A DNA stretch of 64,000 bases from Listeria monocytogenes (GCF_041765605.1 NZ_CP168900.1:636001-700000), one strand, 5' to 3'; counted from the stretch's first letter, positions 1-10,904 are shown. The notes: generated from the sequence alone by a model not told the origin. Program-made: numbers and translations.

Positions 1-1
1 T

Positions 2-1099
2 ATTAACATTTCATATACAGAAAATGGGGAAAATAAGGTTTTAGAAGGACAGGCAAATGACGATGGAACTTATCGAATTGCTATTCCAAATGGTTTTATC
101 AAGCCTTACATTAAATTGACTACAACCATTAAACAAGACCAAAAAAGGATAACATTAGACGATATAACTGTAGAAGACGTGACTCCGCCAAGTGGGGAGG
201 CCGTTACTCAAATTATCCAACTTGGAGATCCCTTTCCAGATGTATCCGAATTAGTAACTAATATCTATGATCATTCCGATAATACGTCTGGAGCGGGAAT
301 TACAACTACTTTGCAAAGTGCACCGGACACCAGTGTTTTTGGACCCGCAGAAGCCATTGTTCGTTTAGAAGATAAGGCACAAAATTACGTGGATATCCGT
401 GTACCCGTTTTTATTAAAGATGATGAAACAGAGATTCAAGACGGTAAAGCATTACGAGCGGCGGACTTTTCGGTAAATGTAAAAGATATTATCGAGCTCA
501 ATGATGCCGAACTGGAGCAATTCATTTTAAACAAATCGGGTGCAAAAGCTTTCAATATCGAAACTGGTGAGGACTTAAGCGCGGAGTTGAAAGTAGCTAG
601 CACCAATTTGAAAAAAGAGACAGGCACCTATGCGGCAACGATACAAATTGGCGAATTAACGAAAGAGATTGCGATTCAGGTAACAGGTGAGCTCAAATTT
701 AATCATGTGCCAGAAACGATTTCCTTCGAAACAATGGAACTTAATCAACAAAAAAATATCGCAAAACGAAACGCTGACTTTGATTTATCTGTGCTTGATT
801 CAAGAGGCTCAGGCGGCAAATTTAGCGTAACAGCGACCGTTAAATCACCGCTGACATCCACGACAAATTCGGCACATACTTTGCCAAATGGGCTCATTTT
901 TATTGATAATACTGGAGCGAAAAAAATTCTTTCCGATGAACCAATCACCATTTTTGAATCACAGTCAGCTAGTGAGATGATTGTTCCGATAGAATGGGCA
1001 GACGACCAAGGGATTTTGGTGGAAGTTGATGCAGCAGAGGCCTATGTGGATGAAAGCTATGAAACGACAATCGAGTGGACTCTGACGGATGCTCCGTAA
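2..1099 (+). CDS. WxL-domain surface protein, 5' partial
   Basis: The frame is open from the first bases of the window, so the gene begins upstream and only the last 365 residues are visible. The C-terminus carries the WxL signature: a W-x-L tripeptide in 'IEWTLTDAP' at the very end, preceded by 'TWTL'-like beta-rich sequence. WxL domains anchor proteins non-covalently to peptidoglycan in low-GC Gram-positives. The visible upstream part is beta-rich and Ig-like ('KAQNYVDIRVPVFIKDD'), without LPXTG or a membrane anchor. WxL proteins are usually encoded in clusters with DUF916 membrane proteins, which would lie left of this window. A strong terminator follows directly. The ligand is unknown. 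Confidence 0.8.
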   Translation: MNISYTENGENKVLEGQANDDGTYRIAIPNGFIKPYIKLTTTIKQDQKRITLDDITVEDVTPPSGEAVTQIIQLGDPFPDVSELVTNIYDHSDNTSGAGITTTLQSAPDTSVFGPAEAIVRLEDKAQNYVDIRVPVFIKDDETEIQDGKALRAADFSVNVKDIIELNDAELEQFILNKSGAKAFNIETGEDLSAELKVASTNLKKETGTYAATIQIGELTKEIAIQVTGELKFNHVPETISFETMELNQQKNIAKRNADFDLSVLDSRGSGGKFSVTATVKSPLTSTTNSAHTLPNGLIFIDNTGAKKILSDEPITIFESQSASEMIVPIEWADDQGILVEVDAAEAYVDESYETTIEWTLTDAP

Positions 1100-1100
1100 A

Positions 1101-1131
1101 AACCTGTTAGCAAAAGTTAACAGGTTTTTTT
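1101..1131 (+). terminator. Intrinsic terminator after the WxL gene
   Basis: AACCTGTTA pairs with TAACAGGTT across a short loop and is followed by a T run. It begins two bases after the WxL stop codon. Confidence 0.85.
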
Positions 1132-1211
1132 CATGTTATAAGCCCATTGTTTTCTAAATACACTAGTTTCTCGTATAATAGCGTTAAGTAATTTGCGAAA
1201 GGTGGAAGAAA

Positions 1212-2615
1212 ATGACTTCGGTAATGTGGTTTCGGAGAGATCTTCGAGTAAATGATAATAAAGCCCTCTATCATGCCTGTAAAGAGGACGATTTGCTTTT
1301 GTTATTTCAAGTAAATCCAGCACAGTTCATCACAGGAAGTCCTAGCCACCAAGCTTTTTTTGCTAGTGTGGCTCATTTTAAGCAAGAAATCGATAAAACT
1401 GCACATGTACAAATCATGTTTGGTGAACCGATAGAATGCTTCCAACAATTAAAAGATACGCTACCAAGCTGGGATAAAGTTTATTTCAACCGTGATGAAA
1501 CAGGATACGGAGCAAAGCGGGACGAGGCGGCGCAAGCTTTCTTTGACGAACAAAAAATCGAGGTTCAATCCTTCCACGACAGCTATCTTCATTCAGCGGA
1601 AGAAGTAAAGAAATCTCCCACAGAATACTATAAAATTTTTACCCCTTACTATAAAAAATGGCGCGAAGAAATAAAAGAAACACCGTTCAAAGTGACTTTA
1701 AAGCCAGAGAATATCCGGAAAGAAAGTTTGTTTCCGAAATACGAAGAACAGTTTGCGGAAATGACTTGCGATTTGCCGATATTAGATTCTGGTGAACGAG
1801 CAGCGAATACGAGACTTGCGAATTTTATTAAACACGATATTGCTGACTATGACAAAGCGAGAGATTTCCCAGAACTGGATAAAACAAGTCATTTATCACG
1901 TTATTTACGGACGGGAGAAATCTCGATTCGGACGGTTTGGCAGGCACTTCAAGAAACAAAAGCAACAGAAGGACGAGCTACATTTGAAAAAGAACTTTGT
2001 TGGCGCGACTTTTATAATATGATTTACGTTTCTTTTCCTAACCAAAAAAACGAGCCTATCCAAGAAAATTATCGTTTTATTGAATGGGAAAACAACCGCG
2101 AATTTTTCAAAGCGTGGCAAGAAGGGAAGACTGGTTTCCCGCTCGTTGATGCAGCGATGCGCCAGCTGAAAGAAACTGGTTGGATGCATAATCGACTAAG
2201 AATGATTACAGCGTCCTTTTTAACAAAAGATTTGCTGATTGATTGGCGTTTTGGCGAAAAATATTTTCAACAAATGCTGATTGATTATGATCCTGCGAGT
2301 AATATTGGTGGCTGGCAATGGGCGGCTTCGACTGGAACAGATGCGGTGCCATACTTTAGGATTTTCAACCCAACGACACAATCACAAAAATTTGATCCAA
2401 CTGCGAAATTTATTCGAAAATATGTAAAAGAGTTAGCGAATCTACCTGATAAATATATTCATCAACCTGAAAAAATGTCAGAAACAGAGCAGAAAGAGTA
2501 TGGTTTGGTATTAGGAAAAGACTATCCATTCCCTTTAATTGACCATAAAGAACGGCGTAAATTAGCCATTGCACGCTACGAGTTTAGCAAAGAGCATTCT
2601 AGGGGAAATATATAG
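1212..2615 (+). CDS. Deoxyribodipyrimidine photolyase (class I cryptochrome/photolyase family)
   Basis: 467 aa, the usual length for a class I CPD photolyase. It repairs UV pyrimidine dimers with light, using FAD and an antenna cofactor. The N-terminus 'VMWFRRDLRVNDNKAL' is the photolyase Rossmann domain. The C-terminal FAD-binding domain has 'GWMHNRLRMITASFL', 'LIDWRFGEKYF' and 'NIGGWQWAASTGTDA', including the family's tryptophans and Asn/Asp residues around the flavin. The ATG is preceded by AAAGGTGG at good spacing. The gene is monocistronic, flanked by terminators on both sides. The match to the family is strong; activity is inferred. Confidence 0.95.
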   Translation: MTSVMWFRRDLRVNDNKALYHACKEDDLLLLFQVNPAQFITGSPSHQAFFASVAHFKQEIDKTAHVQIMFGEPIECFQQLKDTLPSWDKVYFNRDETGYGAKRDEAAQAFFDEQKIEVQSFHDSYLHSAEEVKKSPTEYYKIFTPYYKKWREEIKETPFKVTLKPENIRKESLFPKYEEQFAEMTCDLPILDSGERAANTRLANFIKHDIADYDKARDFPELDKTSHLSRYLRTGEISIRTVWQALQETKATEGRATFEKELCWRDFYNMIYVSFPNQKNEPIQENYRFIEWENNREFFKAWQEGKTGFPLVDAAMRQLKETGWMHNRLRMITASFLTKDLLIDWRFGEKYFQQMLIDYDPASNIGGWQWAASTGTDAVPYFRIFNPTTQSQKFDPTAKFIRKYVKELANLPDKYIHQPEKMSETEQKEYGLVLGKDYPFPLIDHKERRKLAIARYEFSKEHSRGNI

Positions 2616-2621
2616 ATAATG

Positions 2622-2655
2622 AGTCAATCATTTAATTAAATGGTTGACTTTTTTG
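2622..2655 (+). terminator. Intrinsic terminator after photolyase
   Basis: AGTCAATCATTT pairs with AAATGGTTGACT (one G-T wobble) around AATT, followed by six T. Confidence 0.85.
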
Positions 2656-2752
2656 TGGCAGTATTCACAAAGAATGAGTCTTGAGCAACCTTCTAGGAGT
2701 AAGAACCTGGGTATGTTAAAATTCATTTATCAAGTGATAAGGGGGAATCACA

Positions 2753-3166
2753 ATGGCGCAATTTTTAAAGCTATTTCTAACGAGTGCAGTAGTTTTCTTG
2801 ATTTTTGATCTTTTTTGGTTACTCGTAGCTTCTAAAAAAATGTATCAACAATTTATTGGGGATTTAATGGGGGATGTAAAACTTGCTCCAGCAGTTATTT
2901 TTTACTTTATTTATGTCGTTGGTGTTACCTTCTTCGTTTTACTTCCTGGGACAGAAAAAGGAAGTTTAGGTTACACCATTTTAGCAGGCGCCTTATTTGG
3001 TCTAGTTTGTTATGCGACGTATGATTTGACGAACTTGGCGACACTTAAAGATTGGCCGATTACGATGACCATAATTGATCTCGTTTGGGGAACGGCTGTG
3101 ACGACTGTGACTTCGGTGATTGTTTACTTTATTAATCTGCATTTCTTCTCGGGAGCAGGTTCCTAA
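2753..3166 (+). CDS. DUF2177 family membrane protein
   Basis: 137 aa with four predicted hydrophobic segments, matching the DUF2177 pattern ('SAVVFLIFDLFWLLVASKKMY' near the N-terminus, 'YATYDLTNLATLKDWP' in the middle). The molecular function of this family is not known to me. The RBS GGGGGAAT precedes the ATG. Its stop overlaps the start of the next gene by one base, so it is translationally coupled to the kinase-like fusion and, through it, to the DUF1295 gene. That three-gene coupling suggests a joint role at the membrane, perhaps in lipid metabolism (inference). Confidence 0.85.
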   Translation: MAQFLKLFLTSAVVFLIFDLFWLLVASKKMYQQFIGDLMGDVKLAPAVIFYFIYVVGVTFFVLLPGTEKGSLGYTILAGALFGLVCYATYDLTNLATLKDWPITMTIIDLVWGTAVTTVTSVIVYFINLHFFSGAGS

Positions 3167-4935
3167 TGATGGAGTCTGAAAGCAAACGTCTATTACAAAG
3201 TATGCTAAACGGAGCGGCTGAAGTAATTAGTAAAAAAGACGAGCTTAATCGAATAAATGTTTTTCCCGTAGCAGATGGGGATACGGGGAGTAATTTAGCT
3301 TCTTTAATGCAAGCGATAATTGATCATGTTTCCCCGAGAGAATATTCAACGAAGGAATTGCTAGAGGAAGTAGCTAGCGCGGCGCTCATTGGTGCTCGAG
3401 GCAATTCAGGGATGATTTTTGCGCAATACTTAAATGCTGTTGCGGAAAGTTATCACCACCTTGAATCGACTTTTGATGGATTAGTTCAAGCTTTTCAAAA
3501 TGCGGTGCATAAAGCTTATGATGCCTTGTTGGATCCAAAAGAAGGGACTATTTTGTCTGTGATGAAGGCATGGTCAGAGGAGCTTGCTGGGACGTATGGG
3601 CAGGAGCGTTCTTTCCAACAATCGCTTTTAAATGCACAAATAGTTGCGGAGAAAGCCTTGATTAATACAGAATTTCAAATGCCGATTTTACGGAAAAATA
3701 GGTTGGTGGATTCTGGTGCGAAAGGGTTTTATTACTTTATCGCCGGGCTTACAAATGCTTATTGTGGTAAAGCGGTTTCTGCACCCGTTCGTTTTACGGA
3801 AGTAGAGCAAACAGCGGAACATAGGCATGTTGAAACAAGCGAGCCGAAATATCGTTATTGCTCGGAATTTATTATCAAACAAGCAACTATCTCACATCAA
3901 CATTTACAGGAAATTCTCGCATCTAAAGGGGATTCCTTAGTAATTGCAGGTAATGAGAAACAAATAAAAATCCATATCCACACAAATGAACCAAAAGAAG
4001 TTTTAAGCCTCATGGCAGCATACGGCGTGATGACGTATCAAAAAGTAGATGATATGCGTCTGCAATATGAAGTCACAAAAAAGCCTCGCGCAAAGATTGC
4101 TATAGTGACCGATTCGATAGCCGATTTACCAGAAGCATTTTTACTGGAACACCAAGTACATGTATTACCGATGAATATTTTAGCTGGAGAAGAGAATTTT
4201 CTTGATAAATTGACGGTTGGCCCGGACATGATGCAAGAAAAATTAAGAAAACAAACGAAAATGAGTACAGCCCAGCCAACAATTCGAACGGTCGATGCCT
4301 TATTATCATTTTTAGAAAATAAATATGAACATGTGCTTGTTATCTCTGTTGCGGCGAAATTAAGCGGAACTTATCAATTAATCAAACAGCGGATAAAAGC
4401 GCGGGAGTTGTCCTCGGACTGGATACGTGTAATTGACTCTAAATTAAATTCGGTCGCGCAAGGAATTTTAGTGAAACAAGCAGTAGAACTAGTGGAATCA
4501 GGTAAATCATGGGAATCTATTTATCCTGAAGTGGAACAAATGATTGAGCGGACCTTTATTTATGTGGCGGTTGCAGATTTGTCGCCGATGGTGCAGTCTG
4601 GCAGAATTCCGCGGGTGTTAGGAAAGTTTGCACAGAAATTATCACTCTACCCGATTGTGAGTTTGGACGAATCCGGGGATGGCAAATTGATAGGCGTATC
4701 GTTTAGTCAAAAACAAAGCATGAAAAAAATCATTAAAAAAATAGCAAAATTACAGCTGAAAGAGCTGGCGATTACACATGTTTCTTCAAGAGACACCGCG
4801 GCAATTTGGCAGAAGCAACTTGAAAAAGAAACGGGGAAAATCAGCTACTTAGTGGATAGTTCGGCAGCCATTGCGATTAGTGCTGGACTCGGAAGTGTCG
4901 CAGTCGCGGGGATTAAAAAGGAGGGAACGATATGA
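3166..4935 (+). CDS. DhaL-type kinase / DegV domain fusion (FakA-FakB-like)
   Basis: 589 aa. Residues ~1-200 are a DhaL/DAK2-type kinase domain ('[14 protein letters not shown]', with DGDTGSN at 37-43, and '[15 protein letters not shown]'). Residues ~225-300 resemble the middle domain of YloV/FakA ('[20 protein letters not shown]'). From ~310 to the end is a DegV fold ('[13 protein letters not shown]', '[15 protein letters not shown]', '[13 protein letters not shown]'), the fatty-acid-carrying FakB family. In canonical systems FakA and FakB are separate and phosphorylate exogenous fatty acids; here both activities sit on one chain. It lies between two membrane-protein genes with overlapping ends on both sides. 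The assignment of domains is firm; the substrate is inferred. Confidence 0.88.
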   Translation: MMESESKRLLQSMLNGAAEVISKKDELNRINVFPVADGDTGSNLASLMQAIIDHVSPREYSTKELLEEVASAALIGARGNSGMIFAQYLNAVAESYHHLESTFDGLVQAFQNAVHKAYDALLDPKEGTILSVMKAWSEELAGTYGQERSFQQSLLNAQIVAEKALINTEFQMPILRKNRLVDSGAKGFYYFIAGLTNAYCGKAVSAPVRFTEVEQTAEHRHVETSEPKYRYCSEFIIKQATISHQHLQEILASKGDSLVIAGNEKQIKIHIHTNEPKEVLSLMAAYGVMTYQKVDDMRLQYEVTKKPRAKIAIVTDSIADLPEAFLLEHQVHVLPMNILAGEENFLDKLTVGPDMMQEKLRKQTKMSTAQPTIRTVDALLSFLENKYEHVLVISVAAKLSGTYQLIKQRIKARELSSDWIRVIDSKLNSVAQGILVKQAVELVESGKSWESIYPEVEQMIERTFIYVAVADLSPMVQSGRIPRVLGKFAQKLSLYPIVSLDESGDGKLIGVSFSQKQSMKKIIKKIAKLQLKELAITHVSSRDTAAIWQKQLEKETGKISYLVDSSAAIAISAGLGSVAVAGIKKEGTI

Positions 4936-5705
4936 TGTATTGGACAGTAGCACTCGCTTTACTTGTTTACTTTATACTCTGGTTTATTATTTCAAAAATA
5001 AAAGGAAAATATTCGCTCGTTGATATTGCGTGGGGTGGCGGCTTTGTTGTTGTAGCATGGACTGGATTTTTAACGACATTTAGCATGACAGCACAAAGTA
5101 TAACCATTCTTGTTTTAGTGACGATTTGGGGTGTCCGTTTGTTTTGGCATTTAGCGCGCCGGAATTGGAACAAACCAGAAGATTATCGCTACGTTAATAT
5201 GCGCAAACGCTGGGGAACGACATTAGTTAATTTGAAAGCCTTCTTAAATGTCTTCGTGTTGCAAGGTGTTTTATTATTTATTATTGCTTTGCCGATTACA
5301 CATAGTTTTGCTAATGAAACAGCGACATTCGCTTGGTGGCAAATCCTTGGTATTGTTATCTGGATTATTGGCTTTATTTTTGAAGTCGGTGGCGATTTGC
5401 AATTAGAAAACTTCAAGAAAAATCCAGCCAATAAAGGAAAATTATTAACAACTGGTTTTTGGTCAGTTACACGGCATCCAAATTATTTTGGTGAAGCACT
5501 TAGCTGGTGGGGTGTATTTTTAGTTGCTTATACACAATTAACCGATCTGTGGCTGATTACTAGCCCGATTGTTATCACTTTATTATTACTATTTGTTTCC
5601 GGCGTTCCGTTACTTGAAAAAAAATATCGAGATAGAGCAGATTTTCAAGCATATGCGAACAAAACGTCAAAATTTTTCCCATTTATTGGTAAAAAAGGTC
5701 TGTAA
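4932..5705 (+). CDS. DUF1295 family membrane protein (steroid 5-alpha-reductase / ICMT-like)
   Basis: 257 aa, polytopic. The C-terminal half has the DUF1295 hallmark '[20 protein letters not shown]', shared with sterol reductases and isoprenylcysteine methyltransferase-like enzymes, which suggests action on a hydrophobic substrate in the membrane. The start ATG overlaps the TGA of the upstream fusion gene (ATGA), with the GGAGGG RBS inside that gene's end. This is the third gene of the DUF2177-kinase-DUF1295 operon. The bacterial substrate is unknown. Confidence 0.85.
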   Translation: MMYWTVALALLVYFILWFIISKIKGKYSLVDIAWGGGFVVVAWTGFLTTFSMTAQSITILVLVTIWGVRLFWHLARRNWNKPEDYRYVNMRKRWGTTLVNLKAFLNVFVLQGVLLFIIALPITHSFANETATFAWWQILGIVIWIIGFIFEVGGDLQLENFKKNPANKGKLLTTGFWSVTRHPNYFGEALSWWGVFLVAYTQLTDLWLITSPIVITLLLLFVSGVPLLEKKYRDRADFQAYANKTSKFFPFIGKKGL

Positions 5706-5831
5706 AAAGTAGTGATTTTATCTTGCTAATGCTATTAATTGCTATTTGTATGATAGAGCGAGTAGAATAAAGATAGGTACGATAAATAGTATCTGAATAT
5801 AATACTTTATGAGGCGAGAGGGGTACAACAG

Positions 5832-6374
5832 ATGAAAAAAGAAAAAACAGTGTTAATTATGAATTTCGATGAAGAAAGCATTTCTTACCAAGCTTTTTCT
5901 GAAATGAAAAGATTGCACCAAGAACGCAAAATTATTGGTTATCAAATGGCGGTTGTAAAACATGAGCCAGGAAATAAACTTGTTGCACAAGATTTTCTTG
6001 ATTTTACTGGTGCCGATAAAAATATGAAAGATAGCCTTATTGGTATGTTAATTGGTATTTTAGGCGGCCCATTTGGTATTTTAATTGGTTGGATGGTCGG
6101 CGCAATCGTTGGTTCCATGCGGGATGCTGGCGAAGTGAAAGATGCTTTAAATGTATTTGAAAGAACATTAAAAACAATTCCTGAAGGTTCAACAGGTGTT
6201 ATCCTTATTGCGACAGAACAAGAATTAGCAAATGTAAACGACGTAGCAATGGATGAATTACACGGCCGTGTGCAACGTATGGATGAAGCTATCGTAGCTC
6301 AAGAAATCAAAAGCGCACAAGAAACAGAAGGAAAAGCAAAAGATTCTGCTAAAAAACATTGGTTTAGTAAATAA
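5832..6374 (+). CDS. DUF1269 family membrane protein with glycine-zipper segment
   Basis: 180 aa. The first ~60 residues are soluble ('VLIMNFDEESISYQAFSEM'). A central hydrophobic stretch rich in glycine at every fourth position ('GMLIGILGGPFGILIGWMVG') is typical of DUF1269, followed by a charged alpha-helical tail ending 'KKHWFSK'. The family is often annotated as stress-related; its function is unknown. The RBS GAGAGGGG lies upstream of the ATG, and the gene has its own terminator. Confidence 0.8.
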   Translation: MKKEKTVLIMNFDEESISYQAFSEMKRLHQERKIIGYQMAVVKHEPGNKLVAQDFLDFTGADKNMKDSLIGMLIGILGGPFGILIGWMVGAIVGSMRDAGEVKDALNVFERTLKTIPEGSTGVILIATEQELANVNDVAMDELHGRVQRMDEAIVAQEIKSAQETEGKAKDSAKKHWFSK

Positions 6375-6432
6375 AAATATTTCAAACGAGGACAATAATA
6401 AAACTCGTAATGAAAAATAATTTTCATACGAA

Positions 6433-6463
6433 GACAGAGGCGTTTAGAGCCTCTGTCTTTTTA
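6433..6463 (+). terminator. Intrinsic terminator after the DUF1269 gene
   Basis: GACAGAGGC pairs with GCCTCTGTC, followed by TTTTT. Confidence 0.9.
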
Positions 6464-6555
6464 CGTAGAAGCATGATTGATTTAATCATATTAATATGGT
6501 ACATTGCTGATATTATACTCATTGTTTTAAAATCTTGTGTAAAAGGAGAAATCGA

Positions 6556-7122
6556 ATGTCCGTAAAAGCTTGTTACATAGAGGTAAAATCAGCTAAGAAT
6601 GAGGATGGATATGCTACGATAGCTACTACATGGGTAGGCAAGGATATGCCAGTAAAACCTTTAACTAGCAAGAAAACGGGAGCGATGTGGTCGCATGAAT
6701 GCGTTTTTGGTGTGATTGGTTCCAAAATTGGCGATTTTATTCCAGTCCATAGTGTCAATTCATCTCTACAAGAAGGCGTTTTTACACAACGAGATATTGC
6801 CACGCAATTAATAGCGACATTCAGCGGGTTGAAAATGACTGAAATTGAGTGGCGTGAAAATCCGTTAGCCGATACATCAAATGACGGAAAAACGCGAGCG
6901 AAATGGTTACCTGAAAAAGAGTTCGATATTGTCCACCTCTTTTCAGATGTATATATAGATGTTTGCCAGCCGGATGAAATTACTTCTGATTTTTTTACGG
7001 TAATAGAAGAGCAAGATGGCTATGAAAGAAATTGGTTCATGTGTACTGAGCAAGCAAAAAAACTCCTGAAAAAAATGAACTTCGAAAATATTAGCGTTGG
7101 AGGAAATAAAATTTTAGGATAA
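6556..7122 (+). CDS. Hypothetical protein, 188 aa, family not recognised
   Basis: I place the start at ATG 6556, nine bases after AAAAGGAG; a longer frame from an upstream TTG lacks an RBS. The protein is soluble, mixed alpha/beta, with no signal peptide and no membrane segment. It contains 'WSHECVFGVIGSKIGDFIPVHS' followed by an acidic C-terminal half. Single gene between terminators. It has the size and acidity of many immunity or adaptor proteins, but I see no motif that would support such a call. Confidence 0.7.
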   Translation: MSVKACYIEVKSAKNEDGYATIATTWVGKDMPVKPLTSKKTGAMWSHECVFGVIGSKIGDFIPVHSVNSSLQEGVFTQRDIATQLIATFSGLKMTEIEWRENPLADTSNDGKTRAKWLPEKEFDIVHLFSDVYIDVCQPDEITSDFFTVIEEQDGYERNWFMCTEQAKKLLKKMNFENISVGGNKILG

Positions 7123-7133
7123 ACCCTATTTTT

Positions 7134-7159
7134 GTTTTAAGATAAATAAAACGGGGAAA
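7134..7159 (+). promoter_or_regulatory. Candidate sigma-B promoter for the formate/nitrite channel gene
   Basis: GTTT at 7134-7137 and GGGAAA at 7154-7159 are separated by 16 bases, close to the Listeria sigma-B pattern (GTTT, 13-15 bases, GGGWAW). The downstream gene's EGD-e counterpart is, from memory, in the sigma-B regulon. Confidence 0.45.
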
Positions 7160-7236
7160 TTAACAACATAAAACACCAAGATAGAAAAAAATTCAATATG
7201 GTAACGCTTAACTCATTTTTATTTTCTGAAAACTAT

Positions 7237-7264
7237 TTGCATCAAATTAAAAACATGCTACAAT
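7237..7264 (+). promoter_or_regulatory. Candidate sigma-A promoter for the formate/nitrite channel gene
   Basis: TTGCAT, 16 bases, TACAAT. Transcription would begin close to the palindrome at 7272-7286. Confidence 0.6.
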
Positions 7265-7271
7265 AAACAAG

Positions 7272-7286
7272 TTGTGAATTTCACAA
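7272..7286 (+). promoter_or_regulatory. Perfect operator-like palindrome TTGTGAATTTCACAA
   Basis: TTGTGAA-T-TTCACAA is a perfect inverted repeat just downstream of the TACAAT -10, where a bound protein would block transcription. The half-sites resemble Rex or Crp/Fnr half-sites but the spacer is shorter than in either consensus. Confidence 0.6.
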
Positions 7287-7315
7287 GAAAATTTTTTGTT
7301 TGGAGATGAAATAAT

Positions 7316-8116
7316 TTGGATGTGGAAAGTAGTCCATTAATGCAGAAAATTGATTATAGTACGCGCAAAAAAATTGATTTAGTAAATAATAGTATTCTTC
7401 GTTATATCGTGCGCGCGATGTTAGCATGTTTATTCTTGACACTAGGGACTGCGGTCGCTGTAATGATTGGTGATAAAGTCGATCATTTCGCTCCAGGACT
7501 TGGTAAAATCACGTATGCATTTATGTTTAGCTGGTCGCTCGTTATGATTATTTATATGAATGCTGAGCTTGGTACTTCTAACATGATGTATATGACAACT
7601 GGTGTTTATCAAAAAATTGTTAAACCAGGAAAAGCATTACAAATTTTGCTTTTATGTATTGTTTGTAATTTATTGGGTGGAATTCTTGCTGGGTACTTAG
7701 TTTCCCTAACATCTGTTTTCCATAATTTACCTGCTGACCATTTCTTATTTACTGCTGTTAGCGGTAAGCTTGAAAAAGCGCCACTACAAATTTTTGTAGA
7801 AGGTATTTTCGCCAATATTGTTGTAAATACGGCCGTGCTTTGTACACTTCGAATGAAAGATGATGCTGGTAAAGTCATTGCGATGATTTTCATTATTTTC
7901 ATCTTTGCATTCTTAGGATTTGAGCACGTTATCGCCAACTTCTCATCTTTCTCATTAGCATTTTTCGCTTCTGGTGGAACACTTGCTGCAATGACAGCGG
8001 GCAATGTGACCGTCAATTTAGTACTTGCTTTACTTGGGAATTTTGTAGGTGGTGGCCTCGTTATCGGACTCGGCTATGCTTGGCTTAACCGAACGAAATC
8101 AATTTACAAAGACTAA
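7316..8116 (+). CDS. Formate/nitrite transporter (FNT family)
   Basis: 266 aa with six predicted membrane helices and the FNT fold: 'SWSLVMIIYMNAELGTSNMMYM' and the second repeat 'FIFAFLGFEHVIANFSSFSL' correspond to the two half-helix regions of FocA/NirC channels. It probably moves formate, nitrite or a similar small anion. The start is TTG 7316, ten bases after GGAG; no ATG with an RBS exists until residue 9. Two candidate promoters and a palindrome lie upstream, pointing to redox or stress control. The terminator after it is shared with the converging metX. Confidence 0.9.
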   Translation: MDVESSPLMQKIDYSTRKKIDLVNNSILRYIVRAMLACLFLTLGTAVAVMIGDKVDHFAPGLGKITYAFMFSWSLVMIIYMNAELGTSNMMYMTTGVYQKIVKPGKALQILLLCIVCNLLGGILAGYLVSLTSVFHNLPADHFLFTAVSGKLEKAPLQIFVEGIFANIVVNTAVLCTLRMKDDAGKVIAMIFIIFIFAFLGFEHVIANFSSFSLAFFASGGTLAAMTAGNVTVNLVLALLGNFVGGGLVIGLGYAWLNRTKSIYKD

Positions 8117-8118
8117 TA

Positions 8119-8155
8119 AAAAAGAGACCTCAGAAATTTTCCGAGGTCTCTTTTT

Positions 8156-8157
<2 letters not shown>
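8119..8157. terminator. Bidirectional terminator between the FNT gene and metX
   Basis: AGAGACCTC pairs with GAGGTCTCT, with A and T runs on either side serving both converging genes. Confidence 0.9.
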
Positions 8158-9268
<1,111 letters not shown>

Positions 9269-9278
9269 TCACTTCCTC

Positions 9279-10556
9279 CTAAATTTGCTCTAATGCTTTC
9301 GTTAAATCTTGGATAATATCATCGGCATTTTCGATTCCGATAGATAGGCGAATGGACTCTGGTTTCACGCCAGCTGTTAGTTGTTGTTCTTCGCTTAGTT
9401 GTTGATGGGTCGTGGATGCTGGATGGATGATAAGCGATTTTGCATCACCAACATTCGCTAAATGCGAGAATAATTCCACGGATTCAATCACTTTTTTACC
9501 AGCCTCGTAGCCACCTTTAACCCCAAATGTGAAAATGGAGCCAGGTCCTTTTGGTAAATATTTTTGGGCTAATTCGTGGTATTTGTTGTCGCTCAAACCT
9601 GGATAATTCACCCAAGCTACTTTTGGATGGTCATTTAAGAAATTGGCAACTTGTTTCGCATTTTTGACATGTTGTTCAAGGCGTAAGGATAGCGTTTCTA
9701 AGCCTAAAATGAGTAAGAAAGCGTTGAACGGAGAAAGTGCTGCGCCAGTGTCACGAAGGAGTGAGACGCGTAGTTTGGTAATATAAGCCGCCGCGCCAAC
9801 GTCATTTGTATAAGACAGACCGTTGTAGCTATCATCTGGCACCACTAGCTTTGGAAATTTGCCATTTGCCCAGTTAAATTTACCTGAGTCAATAACCGCG
9901 CCACCAATTGCAACCCCGTGACCACCAATGAATTTTGTTGCCGAGTAAACGACGATATCTGCACCAAAATCAAACGGGCGATTCAAATAAGCGGTCGCGA
10001 ATGTGTTGTCAACGATGAGCGGGATATCGGATGCGTGCGCAATTTCTGCTACTTTTTCGATATCGACAATATTAATATCAGGATTCCCAATTGTTTCTAT
10101 GAAAACAGCTTTCGTATTATCTTTAATCGCTTTTTCAAAATTTTCAGGTTCATTAGGGTCAACAAACGTTACGTCAATCCCAAAAGTTTTAAACGTATGG
10201 GAAAACAGCGTGTGCGTTCCGCCATAGAGTGTTGCGGCTGCGACGATGTGATCTCCGGAACCAGCAATATTTAAAATAGAGTAAGTAATAGCAGCCATCC
10301 CAGAAGCAGTTGCAACCGCACCAATACCGCCTTCAAGTAGCGTTAACCGTTCTTCTAAAACAGCTGTAGTCGGATTCATAATTCGCGTATAAATATTTCC
10401 AGTTTCTTGTAAACCAAATAAGGCTGCGGCATGTTCCGGGCTATCAAATGTGTATGACGTCGTTTGATAAATTGGTACGGCTCTGGAATGCGTATCTCCG
10501 TCCGGTGTATGTCCGCCGTGTACTTGAATTGTTTCGAATTTATACTCATTACTCAT
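9279..10556 (-). CDS. metY: O-acetylhomoserine sulfhydrylase (PLP-dependent)
   Basis: 425 aa, Cys/Met-metabolism PLP family. It makes homocysteine (or cystathionine-type products) from O-acetylhomoserine. The PLP lysine is in '[12 protein letters not shown]'; '[19 protein letters not shown]' and '[18 protein letters not shown]' are typical. The start chosen is ATG 10556, eight bases after GAGGAG; an in-frame GTG nine bases upstream overlaps that RBS. First gene of a metY-metX operon directly behind an S-box riboswitch, so expression should rise when S-adenosylmethionine is low. Confidence 0.95.
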   Translation of the reverse strand: MSNEYKFETIQVHGGHTPDGDTHSRAVPIYQTTSYTFDSPEHAAALFGLQETGNIYTRIMNPTTAVLEERLTLLEGGIGAVATASGMAAITYSILNIAGSGDHIVAAATLYGGTHTLFSHTFKTFGIDVTFVDPNEPENFEKAIKDNTKAVFIETIGNPDINIVDIEKVAEIAHASDIPLIVDNTFATAYLNRPFDFGADIVVYSATKFIGGHGVAIGGAVIDSGKFNWANGKFPKLVVPDDSYNGLSYTNDVGAAAYITKLRVSLLRDTGAALSPFNAFLLILGLETLSLRLEQHVKNAKQVANFLNDHPKVAWVNYPGLSDNKYHELAQKYLPKGPGSIFTFGVKGGYEAGKKVIESVELFSHLANVGDAKSLIIHPASTTHQQLSEEQQLTAGVKPESIRLSIGIENADDIIQDLTKALEQI

Positions 10557-10600
10557 AAAATCCACTCCTCTTTAATATGTATTTATCAGTAATTTCCATC

Positions 10601-10763
10601 AAAAAACCTCCCTAGCAGTATATAAGCCGCCAGAGAGGATAGAGTTTCCTAAACTTGGATTTCCGACTTATCTTTCAGAATATACTGCTGGAATTAGCAC
10701 CGTGAAAATAAATTCCGGTTGCTAAGGCTTCAAAGGGCCAGTCCCTCCACCTTTCGTGATAAG
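10601..10763 (-). ncRNA. S-box (SAM-I) riboswitch with terminator, controlling metY-metX
   Basis: On the minus strand the leader begins CTTATC at 10763 and contains the S-box core GGTGGAGGGACTGGCCC followed by GAAGCC and AGCAACC. P1 closes with GATAAG at 10672-10667. Downstream, CCTCTCTGGCGGC pairs imperfectly with GCTAGGGAGG and six T follow (10638-10601), forming the terminator. This is the known class SAM-I architecture: SAM binding favours the terminator and switches off methionine genes. Confidence 0.95.
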
Positions 10764-10904
10764 AAAATACTATTAAATTAAGTTATATATTACGCTGGAT
10801 GCTATAAATTGTCAACTATCTATTGAAAAAGTCTGAAATTGGTAAGTTTTTCAAGGTTTTTGTGACAACTCTGTTTTTTCGCGCCGATAAATTTTTTTTA
10901 AAAG

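Noticed and set aside
7609-8016. 135-aa minus-strand frame in the FNT gene
   Set aside because: Antisense shadow; no RBS or family.
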